From: Hirsutella rhossiliensis
Lineage: Eukaryota > Ascomycota > Sordariomycetes > Hypocreales > Ophiocordycipitaceae
DNA length: 64,000 nt
Direction: 5' to 3'
Assembly (NCBI RefSeq): GCF_020360975.1
Contig: NW_025408669.1
Location: forward strand, 558,001 to 622,000
In this document: positions 10,151 to 21,030 of the stretch, in pieces
Layout of the letters: every line of letters starts with the position of its first letter
Numbering within the stretch: the first letter of the stretch is position 1
Translations under genes and position numbers: made by a program
The notes under the pieces: generated by a model
Told to the model about the DNA's origin: nothing
What the model saw: the letters and a program-made list of their open reading frames with translations, nothing else
Database searches by the model: none

Positions 10151-11336
10151 CTTTATTTTAATACTTATAATAGACCTAGCCCTAGCTCTAGCACCTCTTC
10201 CTTAAGGAACGGGCTTAGGGATTCTTTTAGTAAGCCCTTTAAGCACTTAAGGAAGCCTAAAAAATCGAACCCTTTTATAAGACCCTTATAAAAGGGCTTA
10301 ATAAGGCAGCTATATAGACCCTAGACCGCTAATAGCCTTATAATAGCCCTTATACTAGCCTAAGGCTACTTAGTAGCTTAAGGATACTTAAGGAAACCTT
10401 AAAGTAAGCTTATAAGCTAAGGTTATTATAAAGAAGGCGCCTAAGGCCCTAGCTAAGGCCTTAGCTAAGGCTTTAGTAAAAGCCTTAGTAAAAGCCTTAA
10501 CTAAGGCCCTAGCTAAAAGGAATATAAAAAAGGACTTCTAACTTATCTTAAAGCTAAAAAAGGAATTACTAACGCTAACTATTAACCTTATTACTCTTTA
10601 TAATAAGCTTAATAAAGCTATAAAGGAACTAGCTATATTAGCTCTATTAACTTTAAATAAAAGTAATATAGTTATAATAATAAAGGCCCTATATATAGTA
10701 AATAAGCTTTTAAAGTAGTAAGAGAAGTAGTCCTTATACTTTAAGGAGCTACCTATTAAATCGGCCGACCTTCTTATTAGCTAGACTAAGCTAATAGCCC
10801 GGAGCGTCCCTAACCTCTTAGAGACCCTTATCTTTAATATCTTCGCTATAAAAGCTAAAACCTTTAGCGGGATCGATTCCTAAGGCAGCTTAAGTAGCTA
10901 GGTACCTTAGGCCTAATATAAAAGGTAGGATCTATTATCTTTATAGTCCCTTTAAAGGCTATAAGGGCTAAATACTAAAAAAAAGGCCTTTATATAATAA
11001 GTCTATAGATTTAAGTTAAGGCCTATAAGGAATATATTATATATATATAGTACTATAAGTACCTTTCTTTTAGCTATAACCCTTAGACCTATTAGTAGCT
11101 TATTAAGTATACCTTTTACTTAAAAAAGCACTTAACTAAGGACTATAACTACCTTAGCTATAAGGCTAGCTAAGGCTACTTTTACTTTAAGGTTTAATAT
11201 TATAACTATAAGGGAGAGTACTTTATAACTAATAAGGTATAAGATAAAGTCTATAAAAGAATAACTAATACTTAATAGCCTTAGCTCCCTTATACTTATA
11301 AGGCCCTTAAAGCCCTTTAAGCCCCCTAGGCTTAAC
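10151..11336 (+). pseudogene. LINE ORF1, nucleic-acid-binding protein remnant
   Basis: A Ser/Pro-rich beginning is followed by an Ala-Lys-Ala-Leu repeat region (10438-10518), then zinc-knuckle remnants at 11051-11092. With TAC and TAT read as mutated TGC and TGT, these give the C-x2-C-x4-H-x4-C pattern, followed by a second knuckle-like stretch. RIP has changed every visible knuckle cysteine to Tyr. Confidence 0.65.
10438..10518 (+). repeat. 12-bp tandem repeats in LINE ORF1
   Basis: Units resembling AAGGCCTTAGCT recur about six times, in frame, giving Lys-Ala-Leu-(Ala/Val/Thr) repeats, probably a helical segment of ORF1. Confidence 0.7.
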
Positions 11337-11642
11337 TATAACCTTATTAGTATTATATAGTATAATACTAATAGGTAGGAAATAGCTAACCTATTAATCT
11401 TAAAGTAGGCCCTAGAAATAAGAGTAGACCTTATCTTATTATAAGAGCCTTAACTTTATAAGATTAATAATAGCTATATCTTTATATAGTATCTAGCCTA
11501 TAACGTTATAACCCTTATCCCTTTTACTAACTTTCCTAAGCTTATTAAGAGGCTTAAGGTTATAGCTTATAAGAGGAGGGAAGCTTAAATAAAAGCTAGC
11601 CTTAGCTTTAACCTCTTTTATAATCTTAATATATAGGCTATA
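11337..11642 (+). pseudogene. LINE ORF2, endonuclease portion
   Basis: The frame reads YNTNR, then LILL-EP (the LI-QEPW-like endonuclease motif with Gln changed to a stop), then a stretch typical of Tad endonucleases. TAG and TAA interrupt it. The frame is cut at 11642 by the Gypsy 1 insertion. Confidence 0.65.
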
Positions 11643-11828
11643 TATAAGAGTCTTTAACTATTATAAGTAATAGGCTTAGGCTATAGCCTAAGCTATATAG
11701 TTATATATAGAGGGCCGGATCCTATATATATAAGGGCGGGCTAGCCGCCTATAAAAGAGCTCTATATAGCTTATTAATATTATCCTATAGACGGCACCTA
11801 TATATACGCCTCTACCTACTCTATAATA
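11643..11828 (+). repeat. Gypsy 1 5' LTR
   Basis: Starts TATAAGAGTC (RIPed TGTAAGAGTC) and ends CTATAATA. The matching copy is 26243-26428, with the differences expected of independent RIP. Confidence 0.8.
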
Positions 11829-13927
11829 GTATAAGCTATTAACTAATAGATTTAATAGATATCTCCTTAGAAAGGGTACCGCTTCCTTAAAGGAGTACCC
11901 TGCTACCCCTTAAGCGGATAGGAAGTATTATAGCTATCCTAGAAGTAATTAAAAGCGCGACGGCTAATAAGAAGAATAAGGTTCTCGCTATACTAAGGGA
12001 GCCGTCTATAAGACTAGCGTTAACCCCTATAACCTTAGTAATACCGGTTATAGCGGCGGTACTATTAATATAGAAGCCGCTTCCTTAGCCGACTTAGGAT
12101 AGTAAGCTTAAGTCCTTCTACTTCTTCCTTAGCTAGCTATAGACGAAGTTTATAATAGATAGGAAATAGGGCTTAAACTGCTATTATAATATAGCGTGGT
12201 ATTTACTTCTTTATATACTACTAGAGCCTTAGATATAGCGGATCTCCGGATTCTAAGATAAGGGCGGCCCTAGAGGTAGACGCGACTTATAGGACTTCTT
12301 TTAATACCTTATATATACGTTCGGCAACGTATAAGAGCGGGAGAAAGTATAAGATAGGCTATAGACCCTTAAGTAAAAGGACGGGTAGACCTTTAGCGAA
12401 TTCCTCCCTAACTTTAAAGAGACGCTCTTATAAGCGGCGGGAACTATAGTATAAGAAGATAGCGCGAAGCTTATATAGTTATAGAACTTAATTACGCTAG
12501 CCCTATAAGAGCTACTTATCCCTATAATTATACCTACTAACTATAGTAAGTATATAAGCTAGTTAATAAAGGTAGTATAGGGCTATAAGTAAACGCTATA
12601 TTTCTAAAATCTTTATAAGCGTACGCTATATAATAGTAATAAGATTACTACCCCTTTATAAAAGGAATAGCTAACTATCGATATTAATAAAGATACCTTA
12701 ATATCGGCTACTTATATAGACCGAGCTAAACGTAGTAGGAAGTCGTTATTAAATATCCCTTATACTATCCTGCCCTTTAAGTAGTAGGTAAAGTAGGTAA
12801 TAAGTAAGGAAATCGGGAAAAGAAAGGCTAATAGCTACTACCTACGTTACGGCGTATCTATATACTTTATATTAAAATACCCCTTCCTTTTAGCTAAGCA
12901 GCCTATAGTAGTTTAAGTAGCGAAGATAGAACCGCTCTTTACCTTAAACGATAAAGAAGACTCCGCTCCCTTAGGCTTAAAGGAAAAAGAGTAGCTCTAG
13001 AGTAAAGATAGGCTTTAGAGCCTTAATTACTAATACTAGTAAAGGAGAAGGAGGAATTATCCGCCTATATAAAAGAGGAGCCTACTTTAATATAGGTTAT
13101 AGTTAATAACTCTTTACCTATCGCTGCCCTTATAGATAAGGGCTACTAGTACTACGCTATAGTTAATAAGGCGCTTATATAAGAGATATAAGTATTAGTA
13201 GAAAAGATCGCCTTAAGGTAAGTAAAGGGTGCCTTAAGCATAATAGAGGGTATAGTAATTAAGGGCATTATATAGTTAGCTATAGAGGTCGACGGTTACT
13301 ATAAGCTTATTATAGCTTATATAATCCCTTAACTAGAGTTTCCCTTAATCCTTAGGAAACCCTAGTTATTATATATAGAGTTATACTTAGTTCTATAAAG
13401 CTATAGTTTAGGCTTATATAATAATAGGTCTACTATAATAACGGTTCTATAAGTATAAGACTAAGCGTACGAGCTTTATACTTAGTATAAGAAGTCCTTA
13501 CCTCTATCTTTATAAGAACTATATAATAGTTAGAGTAGGAGGAAGGCTAGGTAGCGGCTAATATAGTAGTCTATATAGTTAGCCTAGTAGATATTAATAA
13601 GGCCCTTTAAGCGAAGAAGCTAAAGTCGCCCTCTAAGCTATAATAGTAGATACCGGAGCGCTTTTATAACCTCCTATTACTATTTAAGTCCTAAGAAGTA
13701 AATAAGCTTAACTTATATAAGCTAAGGGTAGACTATAGGATCGTACTCTATACCGATAAGAAGGGGTAGGAACTACCTATACTATTTAGACCGCTATATA
13801 GTATATTATACGCGGAGCTACTAGTATTAAAGAAGACGCTAAGGGACCTCCTAAATAAAGGTTTTATTTAAGTAAGTAGCTTTAAAGTAAGAGCGCCGGT
13901 CCTATTTATATATAAACTAAGGGGCGG
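11829..13927 (+). pseudogene. Gypsy 1 gag, protease and start of RT
   Basis: Retrotransposon gag-like region at about 12100-12700. The aspartic protease region (about 13100-13400) reads LIDKGY in place of LIDSGC. RT begins near 13690 and stops in KLRGG at the Gypsy 2 insertion (13927). The frame is full of TAA and TAG. Confidence 0.65.
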
Positions 13928-14126
13928 TATAAGGGTATTTACCCTTAGTATAGGTCTAGGTATTAGCCTAGACCTTAGCTAATAAGCGTTATAGGGTAGG
14001 GCAAGCTATATATATAAACGTATATTTAGTAGTAGTAGGCGCGGTATATAGTTAGATCCTATATAGCTTATTATTATAATATAACGGAAGGTATCTATAG
14101 TATAACCCTCTACCTACCCTATAATA
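13928..14126 (+). repeat. Gypsy 2 5' LTR
   Basis: Starts TATAAGGGTATTTACCC (RIPed TG start) and ends with CTATAATA. It contains the uninterrupted GGAAGG site that carries the solo LTR in the 3' copy. Confidence 0.82.
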
Positions 14127-17100
14127 GTATAAGCTATTATTATATTAGACCCGATATTAAAACCTTAGTAGTACTAGCTAAGGTAGTAGTAGTAGTAGCA
14201 GCTACTATAAGAAGAAGCCTAGTACTAATAGCTATAATAATAAGTAGAAGAGCTATACTAGTAATACCTATAAGAAGAGGCCTAGTAGTAACGGGACGAA
14301 TAAGCCCGGTTTATAAAGCTATTCTACTAGATATTATAAGACCTAGACTAATAAGTAACCTTACGCCGGATCCTTAATACCCTCTTAACGCTAGCTCCGA
14401 TAAATACGCCCCCTGCTACTAGGAGGTTAGAGCGTAAGGCGGCCCTTAGTAAACGGAAGCTACTACCTTAGCCTACCTAGGACGGTAAGCTAGAGACCTT
14501 TTACTTCTTCCTTAACCGCTTAATAGCGAAATACTATATTAACGAGAAATAGGGCCTTAATAGCTATAAGGAGACGGCTTAGTTCTCGCTCCTTTATACG
14601 CTACCGAAGCCCTAGATATAGCGAGTAGCGGGCTTCTAAGAGCGGGGTAGTCCTAGGGGGACGAAAGACCCTTAAGTATTCTTTAACTACTTAGTTTACG
14701 CCTTTAGCAACGTATAGGAATAAGAGAAAGCGTAGGATAAGCTATAGACCCTTACTTAGTAAAAAGGGCAGTCCTTTAAGGAGTTCTTACTAGAATTCAA
14801 AGAGACCCTAACCTAAGCGGCGGGTAATACCGCCTAGGATAATAGCGCTAAGCTTACCTAGCTACGGAACTTAATCTCCCCGGCGCTCTAGGAGCTACTT
14901 ATCCCTATTATAATACCCTTTACCTATAAGGGCTATATAAGCCGCCTTATAAAGGTAGCCTAAGGATATAAGTAGACGCTATGCTTCTAAAAGCTATATA
15001 AGCGCTTAGCCTCGAGTAAGACTAACGGGCCGGATAGCTCCTCCCTACTTAACCCGTCTATACCTAGGCCCGCTCTTAAGTCGGTAGTCGATATAGATAG
15101 CGATGTCTAGATAGCGGCTATACGCCCTAAAGGGCGCGGTAATAGTAAGACCCCGGCCGCTTTACTAGCGGCGTAGTCCGGTAAGACGGCTAAGTAGGTG
15201 CCCTATAAGGAAATTAGTAAACGATATAAAGAGGGCCGCTATATACGTTACGGCGTAAGCACGTATATAGTTAAGTCTTACCCCTACCTCTTAGTAAGGA
15301 GGCTAGTAGAGATATAGGTTACCCGCGCCCTATTAGAATCTAACGATAAGGGAGATAAGAGAACCTCCGCTATATATAAAGTAGAGGGAAAAGCTTAGCT
15401 CTAGTATAAATACGGGCCCTAGAGCCTAGTAAGCTAATACTAGCTAAGGAGGACCTAGTAAGGCGTATTAAAAAAGAACCTACTTTAATATTAGTTATTA
15501 TTAACTAGACTTACCTCTTCTTTACCCTTATAGATAAGGGTTATTAGTATTACGCTATAATTAACGAAGCGAAAGCCCTTAAGCTACGCTTACTAGTAAA
15601 AAAGATTCGCTTTAGGCGTATAAGGGGCGCCTCGGCCGCTATAGAGGGCGCGGTTATTAAAGGCGTCGCTTAGGTAGCTACGGAGGTTAACGGCCTCCCA
15701 CGGCTACTAGTAGTATATATAGTCCCCTAGCTTAAGTTTCCCTTAATTCTTAGGAAACTATAGTTAACGTATATAAAGTTATATTTAGTACCGTATAAGG
15801 GGAGGCTATAGTTTAGCCCTATATAGTCCTAGGTCTAGTATAGTAGTAAGGAGGGAGCGCTAGACGCTCTACCTAACTTATAAGACGCCTAGGAAGTCTT
15901 AGCCTCGGTATTTATAGGCACGATATAGTAAATCTATAGGTAGAAGGGGCCGGCTATAGCTATAGCGTCGATCTACGCGGTTAGCTTAGCGGATATTAAG
16001 AAAGCGCTACGACTAAAGCGCCCTTTATTAGAAGAGGAGCTATAGTAGGCTATCCCGCCGCGGTTCTATAACCTACTACCGCTCTTCTAAAAGAGTAAGG
16101 CCGATAAGTTAAACCCCTATAAGCTAGGCGTAGACTACTTAATACCGCTCTATATAAAGGATAACGGTAAAGAGCTTCCCTTACTATTCGGGCCGCTATA
16201 TAGTATATTATAAGAGGAACTACTAGTATTAAAGAAGACCCTTATAGACTTCCTTAATAAGGGATTTATTAAGGCTAGCTCCTTTAAGGCAGTAGCTCTA
16301 GTCCTATTTATATAGAAGCTAAGGGGGGGACTTTGCTTCTATATAGACTACTAAGCGTTAAACGTAATTATACGCTTAGACTAGTACCCCCTTCCGCTTA
16401 TAGGAGAGACCCTCTATAACCTAGTAAAGGTAAAGTAGTTTATAAAGCTCGACGTTATCTAAGCGTTCTATAAGGTATAAATAGCGTATAGGGAGGAGTA
16501 GAAGATAGCGTTTTATATAAGATATAGCTTATTCGAGTAGATAGTTACCCCCTTCGGCCTAGTAAGTGCCCTAGCTACGTTCTAACGTTATATTAACTAG
16601 GTGCTTAAGGGTTTCCTTAATAAGTTCGCGTCCGTATATATAGATAATATTCTTATCTATTTAAGTAAGAGCTATAGAGACTATATATAGAAGGTATAGA
16701 AAGTACTAAACCGCCTAGCGGAGCACGGCCTATACCTAGACCTAGATAAATACGAATTTAGCGTTAAGCGCGTTAAATACCTTAGCTTTATTATTATCTC
16801 GGGCATAAGTATATAAGCGGACCTAGCTAAGATTTAAGCTATCCGCGACTAAGCGACCTTAATATTATAACGAGGCGTATAGAGCTTCTTAGGCTTCGCT
16901 AACTACTACTAGGTCTTTATTAAGGAGTTCTCGCGGATCGTACTATCGCTTAACGAGCTAACTAGGGATAGGGCCCCCTTCTCCTAGGGACCTATATAGG
17001 TAGAGGCGTTCTAAACCCTTAAGGACTTATTTTCGTAGGCCCTAGTACTACTATAGTAGGACTTTAGCAATCCCTTAACTATAAAAGCGGACTATAGCGG

Positions 17101-19180
17101 CTATATACTTAAGGGAACCCTATCTTAAGAAGTAGAAAGGTAGAGGAGGCTAGTAGCGTTCTACTCACGTAAGCTTACCCTAGTAGAGAGGAACTACCTA
17201 CTCTACGATAAGGAGATATTAGTAATTATTAGCTACCTTAAGTAATAGTAAGCGGAGCTCTATAGCTATAAAAGCTTTAAGATCCTTATAGACTATAAGA
17301 ACCTTAAATACTTTATAACCTAATAGTATCTCTTAAAGTAGTAGGCGCGCTAAGCGGAGTATCTCTTACGCTTTTAGTTTTATATTAAGTATAGACTAGG
17401 TAAGGAAGCTATAGTCCTAAACGCCCTTTTATAAAGAGAGTAGGACCGGCCTACTTCTATAGACCTCGATACGCGAGATATATAGATAATCTTAGATAAG
17501 GCGCTCTAGACTTACCTCGGCGCTACTCTATTAAGGGCGGAGGGTAACCCCCTAGGAGCGGCCGGGGTCCCGGCCCCTCCTAAGGGTACGCCCGACGTCC
17601 CTTAGTATATCTTCTAAGATAAGGAGCTCTAACGCCTATAAGACTAGCTAGCGGTATAAGATAGTATATATATAAGCGTACGCCGCGCTATAGAGGCGGG
17701 GGCGCGCTTACTTAACCGCGGCCTTAGTTTAAAAGTCTAAGTAGGCGACTATTATATCGACCCCCGCGGCTACCTTCGCTATAAGGGTAGGCTATAGGTC
17801 CTAGGCGCGCTAGCAATAATAGAGGCTATAGCTAGGGCGGCCCCCTTAAAAGTTAAGGAGCGGGATAGGTTAAGAGGGCGGATCGTATAGATAATCTATA
17901 ACTTAAGCGTAATTAGCTATCCTAGCTACGAGGGCACGCTAGTAGCGATTAGCTAGGACTTTTACTAGCCGCTTATAGTACTATATATCCGCTATTTCCT
18001 TTATAACTATAATATCTACGGCCGCTCGAAGATCTAGCGAGCGCTTAAGAGGGGGCTATTAAAGTTTCTACCGGTCCTTAACCGGTTCTATATATATATA
18101 TAGATAGACTTTATTATAGACCTCCCCTTTATAGTAGGCGGTAACCGTAATCTCTAGGTAATTAAGGACCGTCTAAGTAAGGAAGTAGTACTAAAGCCGA
18201 TACTATTTATAAAAGCAGAGGCCTACGCTAAGCGCTTCCTTTAGTACTACGCCCGCTTTTATTAGTAGCTAGCCTTAATTACTAGTAATAAGGGTATTAA
18301 TTAGACCGGCCGCTTTTAGTAGCACCTCTATAAGCTACTCTAAGTTACTTAGTTACTAAGTATAGCCTACTACCTATAAACTAATAAGGGGCCTAAATAC
18401 CTTAACTAAGAAGTCTAAGCCTACCTTTAAAGGGTAATAGCCTATAACTAAGTAAACTAAGATAAGTAGCTTCCTATAGCTTAAATAGCGCTTAACGGTA
18501 GGTCGAACTTATCTATTAGTATATCCCTCTTCCTTACGCTATATAGGTTTAAACTACCGTTAGCGTAGCCTATTACCGTAGATATAAGTATAGAGCGCTA
18601 CCTAGCTAGCTCCTTAGAAGGTAGGGCGTCCGCCTTTATATAGAAGCGATAATAAGTTTTAGAGTTCTACTAATCTTCGATAGCGTCTACCGCCTAGGAC
18701 TAAGAGCGGTAGGCTAATAAGTCGCGGGATCTTATAAATAGGTTCGCGGTAGGGGATAAGGTCTAGCTAGACCTTTATAACTATAGGTTAATAAGGCTAA
18801 AGAAGAAGCTTAACTAGCTATATACTAAGTATATAGTAAAGAAGGTGCTAAATCTATAAACTATAGAGCTAGAGGGGCTACCCTTTAGTATTTATAGTAC
18901 GATTAATATCGACCTCCTTTATCGCACCGCTATAGACCCCTTACCTAGCTAAGAGATAGCGGATCCTTAACTAGCCGCTATCCTCGTTAAAGGGAAGGAG
19001 GAGTTCTTAATAAAGGAGTTATAAGTAGCCTATTAAAAAAATATAGGCCGTAGTAAGAAGCGCGAAGTCCTCGTTAAGTAGCGCGGCTACTAAGACCTAA
19101 TATAAGAGCCGGCTTTTAAGTTTAAGGGCGTAGTAGCCCTAAATAAGTTTAAGGCCCTTTATAGGCTAGTAAAGGAAAAT
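14127..19180 (+). pseudogene. Gypsy 2 gag-pol: gag, protease, RT, RNase H, integrase, chromodomain
   Basis: gag at about 14400-15000. Protease with LIDKGY (LIDSGC-like) at about 15520. RT at 16320-16700, whose catalytic box reads YIDN at 16637-16648. RNase H with KADYSG (about 17080) and LVERNY (about 17180). Integrase core with IDFIIDLPF at about 18100. A C-terminal segment at about 19060-19120 resembles a chromodomain (REVLVK-x-RGY), placing it among chromoviruses. Many in-frame TAA and TAG result from RIP. Confidence 0.75.
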
Positions 19181-19429
19181 AATAGCCCGGCGAGAGAAGC
19201 TACCCCCTTAGTAGTAAAGTAGCTAGTACCCTAAAACGCAGGGGAGACTACGCCCCGCCTTTAAGGAAGTAGTAAGGCACCGGGCCCGCGGCGGTCGCTA
19301 CGCTAGTATAAGCTATAGGTATACGTTATAGATACCGCGACTATAGATAATAAGCAGGGCGTACTTAAGTTAGCGGTAGTATAAATAAATCGTATTAGCC
19401 TTTATAAGCGCGCTCGAGGGCGTATAGAC

Positions 19430-20360
19430 TAAGCCTAGAGGGCCTTCTTTATTAGTAAGGTCTTAACTACTAGACGGTTATCCTTATCCTCCTCCTTATC
19501 CTCCTCCTCGTCCTCCTCCTTAGTATAAGGCGCGGCCTTAGCCTCGAGGGCGCGGATCCGGCCCTCTAGGCTATCTAGCTAAGCGGCGACGGCGGCGGCG
19601 TTAAGGACGGCGGCGGCGGCGGCGGCGGTGCCGGTAGTAGTAGAGGCGGCGGCGGTAGAGGTAGCGGGGGCAGCTAGGGCGGCGGCGATAGTGCCCCTAA
19701 GAGAGAGAGAGTTAGCGCCGTAGAGAATACGGGAAAGGGAGCTTACGCACTTAGGTATAAGGGCGGCGTGCTCGAGGAACCGTAAGTTACGGTAGGCGGC
19801 GGCGGCGGCGGTTAAGGCGCGCTTAGCCGTATTTTAGTCCTTGCCTAGCTCCGCGGCGCTCTAAGCTACGGTAGCATAGGTAAGGACGGGCGGCGTAACC
19901 TTATATACGCGGCTAGCCTAGGCGTATAAAAAGTAGCTACCCTAAGGGCGGCCGGCCTAGTCGGCGTAGGGGAGGGACTATAAGGTATACCGTATATAGG
20001 GGGAATCGCGGGTAGCGCCCCGGGCTATAGCGCGCTTATACTAATGCGGGGAGTTAGTAATACTTACGAGAATAGGGGCGGAGGGGCTTACGGAGGAGGG
20101 CGGCGAGGACCCGCGCTTATTATTATCGTCGTTATCGTCGGCGTTACCGCGGCGGCCGGTAGCGGAGAGCGTAGTAGGGGCGGCGGCGGCGCGGGTAGTA
20201 AAGTTAACGGCTAAGAAGCTAGGTAGCGGGTAGCGCGGAGCGGCGGTAGGCGCGACTAGGGCGGCGGGGGCAGTAAGCGGGGTAGTAGGCGAGGTAAGGG
20301 CGCGATCGACGAAGTTATCGATCTCGGCGGAGAAGTAAGATAAGGTAAGGGAGGATATAT
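19430..20360 (-). pseudogene. Antisense accessory ORF of Gypsy 2 (Ala-rich, coiled-coil-like)
   Basis: Lies between the chromodomain and the 3' LTR, on the opposite strand. From a probable start codon mutated to ATA near 20358, the minus frame gives EIDNFVDRAL, long Ala/Thr/Pro-rich stretches, then LDSLEGRIRALEAK followed by an acidic Glu/Asp/Lys tail (about 19560-19480). Gypsy 1 has an equivalent frame at about 24040-24975 with the same order. The function is unknown. Confidence 0.6.
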
Positions 20361-20604
20361 TAAATTATTTAAATAACTAGCGGGGGTATAGGTTAGCTTA
20401 TATATAGGCGGTAGCGTATAGCTAAGCGCTAGGAGACTTATAGTTATAGTTACGGCTACTACTACTAATAATAATAATAATAGTATAGATAAGAAGAAAG
20501 AGTAATAAGAGCGTACTAGTAAGTTATTTACCTCCTAGCTATACGCCGAGGTATAGGATTAATATTATAAGGGACCGCCTATAGAGAGAGGGGCGAGGAC
20601 CTTA

Positions 20605-21030
20605 TATAAGGGTATTTACCCTTAGTATAGGTCTAGGTATTAGCCTAGACCTTAGCCGATAAGCGTTATAGGGTAAGGTAAGCTATACGTATAAACGCGT
20701 ATTTAATAGTAGTAAGCGCGGCGTATAGTTAGATCCTATATAGCTTATTATTATAATATAATAGAAGGTGTCACGACCCTGGGCGCCAGCGTAGAGCCGC
20801 CAGCGCAGCACCTCACCAGTGTCACGTGCCCAAGCAGCATCACGTGCCCACGCGCGACCTCGTGTCTATATAAGGGCCCGCTCGGTCGTGTAGTCTAGTC
20901 TTCCTTTCTTGCTCCTTAGCTTTGAGTCTTTGTTCATAGTGCCAATACATCTTTATAGCCGTCAAGGCTCGTATGTGCCTGGCCGTAACAGAAGGCACCT
21001 ATAGTATAACCTTCTACTTACCTTATAATA
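20605..21030 (+). repeat. Gypsy 2 3' LTR, interrupted
   Basis: Matches 13928-14126 after removal of the inserted 20769-20990 and one copy of GAAGG. It ends CTTATAATA-like at 21030. Confidence 0.82.
20769..20990. repeat. Young solo LTR (222 bp), un-RIPed
   Basis: TGTCACGACC at the start and GGCCGTAACA at the end form imperfect inverted ends. GAAGG flanks it on both sides (20764-20768, 20991-20995). CA and TG are frequent, in contrast to the surrounding 3' LTR of Gypsy 2. A TATA-like TCTATATAAG lies at about 20870. The internal region has been lost by LTR-LTR recombination, or this is a very short element. The orientation is not certain. Confidence 0.9.

Larger units (their letters stand above)
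13928..21030 (+). mobile_element. Gypsy 2 (Ty3/gypsy chromovirus), nested in Gypsy 1
   Basis: 199-bp LTRs: 13928-14126, and 20605-21030 with a 227-base interruption by a solo LTR and its target copy. The target duplication is GGCGG (13923-13927) against AGCGG (21031-21035), one transition apart. The host RT frame, KLRGG, resumes as a GI-x-FYYDYRALN-like sequence right after it. The element is related to Gypsy 1 in coding order and in its antisense frame, but the LTRs differ. Confidence 0.85.
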
